From: Neelides folsomi
Lineage: Eukaryota > Arthropoda > Collembola > Neelipleona > Neelidae
NCBI GenBank assembly: GCA_034687125.1
Contig: JAQGBZ010000315.1
Coordinates: 1-64,000, forward strand
DNA length: 64,000 nt
Direction: 5' to 3'
Positions 62,501 through 64,000 of this stretch are shown one piece after another. Below the pieces are notes generated by a model. That model made no database searches. It was not told where the DNA came from and saw nothing but the letters and a program-made list of their open reading frames with translations. How positions within the stretch are numbered: the stretch's first letter is position 1; every line of letters starts with the position of its first letter. A program made the position numbers and the translations under genes.

Positions 62501-64000
62501 AGAGGAAGGAACAACTTTTGAAGAAATTTCAACTCCTTGGGCACTCACTTCATAACCCAACTTTAAGAAATTCTCTTTGTGAACGCCAAAAACATCCAAG
62601 ATTCTAAAAGTCAAAAGGAAAATTAAAATCATATAAACTAACACAAATCTGCTCCCCAATGAATGCAATGTAGTGTTTTTACATTAAATAGTATCTTATT
62701 TTATTATTTAATTGTAGATAAATTTTTATACTTGTGTAGCGGAGTTGGTGAAGGGAGAACAGAAAGGTGAAAGAGCTTTTGTGGACGAAATTGAAGGCCT
62801 TCGAGCTGCCGCAAAGACCGTGGCTGAGGCCAAAGAAGGTTCAATTGACCATCTGTGATCAAAGGCGAAATCGGAGCTTTGAGTTCAAATCCTCTTATTG
62901 TGCTTTCCAAACCCTTAATTAAATCAATAGAATTTCATTGTAGAATCTCATAATCTTCCATGGCAATCTAATAGTTTAATTTTTAATAATCAAAACAAAA
63001 CATGGCATTTATTGAATCAAGAGATCACTTACATTAAAACCAGAAAATAAAATCGGAGGTGAAATGGGTCCTCCGTTCAAATTCAAATTGACTGGCGACG
63101 AAAGTAGCGATTCTAGTGACGATGTTTGCCGATTACGCTTTTTGAATTCAGAAGCGAGAAATCTACTCATCAATGAAAAAATCTCGGCTTTTCCACTTTG
63201 TGCGGCCAAATCAAGAGGGGATTCTTCACCAAACTTCCTATATAAAAATTAAATAAGATCAACTTGAGTTTAGTAAATATTTGATTTGATATAGAAAATT
63301 TTAACTAATGATTTACCCTTTATGAGCCTTGATCAAAGGAGAAGCCTTGGCTTTTAGCAATTCTTGAATAATTTCAATGTCTCCTCTTTCAACAGCATCG
63401 TGTAACGGAGTGACTCCTATCAATTAAAAATAATAAGTAAAATACCAAAATAATTTTAAATGTCCTTAAATCGCAATTTTATAATACCCTCAGAAGTTTC
63501 AGCCTCAACATCAGCACCTTTATCTACAAAATAAGCCATTTTAAACTCATTAGGAAAATGCTAAAATATTTCAAAAACTAAATCCAAAATATTATTAATT
63601 ATTAGAAAAATGTTGTATGAAGACTAATGGATTACCAATCAAGAATTTAACTGTAGCTAGATTTGCGAAAGACACAGCCCAATGAAGAACAGAATTTTTC
63701 TTTTCCTCACAATCATAAGAATTGAGTTCAACTCCGGCTTTAATTAATTCTTCCATACGACGAATACTAAAAAACATTTATAGCCAAATCAAATCTTAAT
63801 AACCTATGAGCATAATAAAAATTAATTAATTTTTAATGATAAAATAAATTTACTCATTGGCTGCAGTGGCACGGAGAAGTTCATCGACATAAACTTGAGT
63901 TGCAGTTTCATTTGAAGCCAATTCCAGAGGAAGTTCTCCTTCTTTATTTTCAAGTGTCACGTCTGCCCCTGCCATCAGAAGCGATCTCATCAAATCCAAT
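59592..64000 (-). CDS. Ankyrin repeats fused to hexosaminidase-D-like GH20 domain, catalytic pair absent; 5' partial
   Basis: Seventeen in-window exons in consistent phase: 63854-64000, 63636-63766, 63488-63523, 63317-63416, 63033-63237, 62732-62913, 62408-62603, 62099-62275, 61862-61974, 61579-61728, 61308-61512, 61099-61191, 60811-60993, 60461-60703, 60229-60350, 59976-60092, 59592-59760; about 855 residues, with the start beyond the window. The N-terminal part is ankyrin repeats (LMAGADVTLENKEGELPLEL, SVLHWAVSFANLATVKFLI, GVTPLHDAVERGDIEIIQEL, ESPLDLAAQSGKAEIFSLM). The rest follows GH20: SNKVVVNIVGSDIEGLYYAI (small domain), HHRAVLIDVSQERIPN, LKINFIHFQMR, ITLVPAID, and a hexosaminidase-D-like body with SLGLIVAHWTGVNSLTPMLF. 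Where active enzymes have H-x-G-x-D-E, this reads HLGPQL, so the Asp-Glu pair is gone. There is no signal peptide in view; probably a cytosolic, non-catalytic protein. Confidence 0.82.

Noticed and set aside
1-64000. CRISPR array, operon, riboswitch or bacterial insert
   Set aside because: No spaced direct repeats, no polycistronic intronless genes, and nearly all genes have spliceosomal introns.

Overview
This is an AT-rich animal nuclear window carrying ordinary multi-exon genes with short GT-AG introns. Two arthropod-type neuropeptide receptors (CCHamide-1 receptor and DH44 receptor), a white-type ABCG fragment and an insect-style GT10 fucosyltransferase point to an arthropod. The compact introns and low GC would suit a hexapod such as a springtail, but the species cannot be fixed from the sequence. 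All gene models were assembled by eye from reading frames, splice sites and intron phases. There are no bacterial features, rRNA or CRISPR arrays, and I recognised no tRNA.

Layout. 1-4675: gene-free apart from a short degenerate repeat. 4676-10566 (+): complete CCHamide-1 receptor in 8 exons. 10567-16522: AT-rich, no supportable gene. 16523-16852 (-): spliced small ORF for a 64-residue membrane protein. 17759-19090 (-) and 20041-23542 (+): two head-to-head, 5'-truncated, disabled host pseudogenes (white-type ABCG half-transporter and SLC5A sodium/monocarboxylate symporter), with a Ty3/Gypsy-like integrase fossil between them. 24691-25617 (+): sushi-domain type II membrane protein. 26347-28567 (+): CCCH/RING-finger protein. 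About 29236-30776 (+): Tudor-domain protein, 5' end uncertain.

34089-34689 (-): small secreted C2-domain protein with a TATA box. 35773-37269 (-): 144-residue single-pass membrane protein of unknown function. 37920-50110 (-): DH44 (CRF-like) diuretic hormone receptor in 10 exons over 12 kb, with two non-autonomous DNA transposons in its introns. 51778-53172 (-): alpha-1,3-fucosyltransferase. 55043-57209 (+): secreted acid lipase with full catalytic triad. 57721-59060 (+): basic, Asn-rich protein of unknown function. 59592 to beyond 64000 (-): ankyrin repeats fused to a hexosaminidase-D-like GH20 domain that appears to have lost its catalytic Asp-Glu pair.

The genes do not form one pathway; this is a typical mixed eukaryotic neighbourhood. 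The two neuropeptide GPCRs are unrelated in class (A and B). The CCCH/RING and Tudor genes lie in tandem on one strand and could share a germline or RNA-regulatory role, but that is only inference.

The most interesting items are the ankyrin/GH20 pseudoenzyme fusion, the pseudogene pair around a retroelement fossil, three TA-flanked foldback elements sharing a CTCYCC terminus, and several compact genes (the 64-residue ORF and the 144-residue and C2 proteins) that automated annotation could easily miss.
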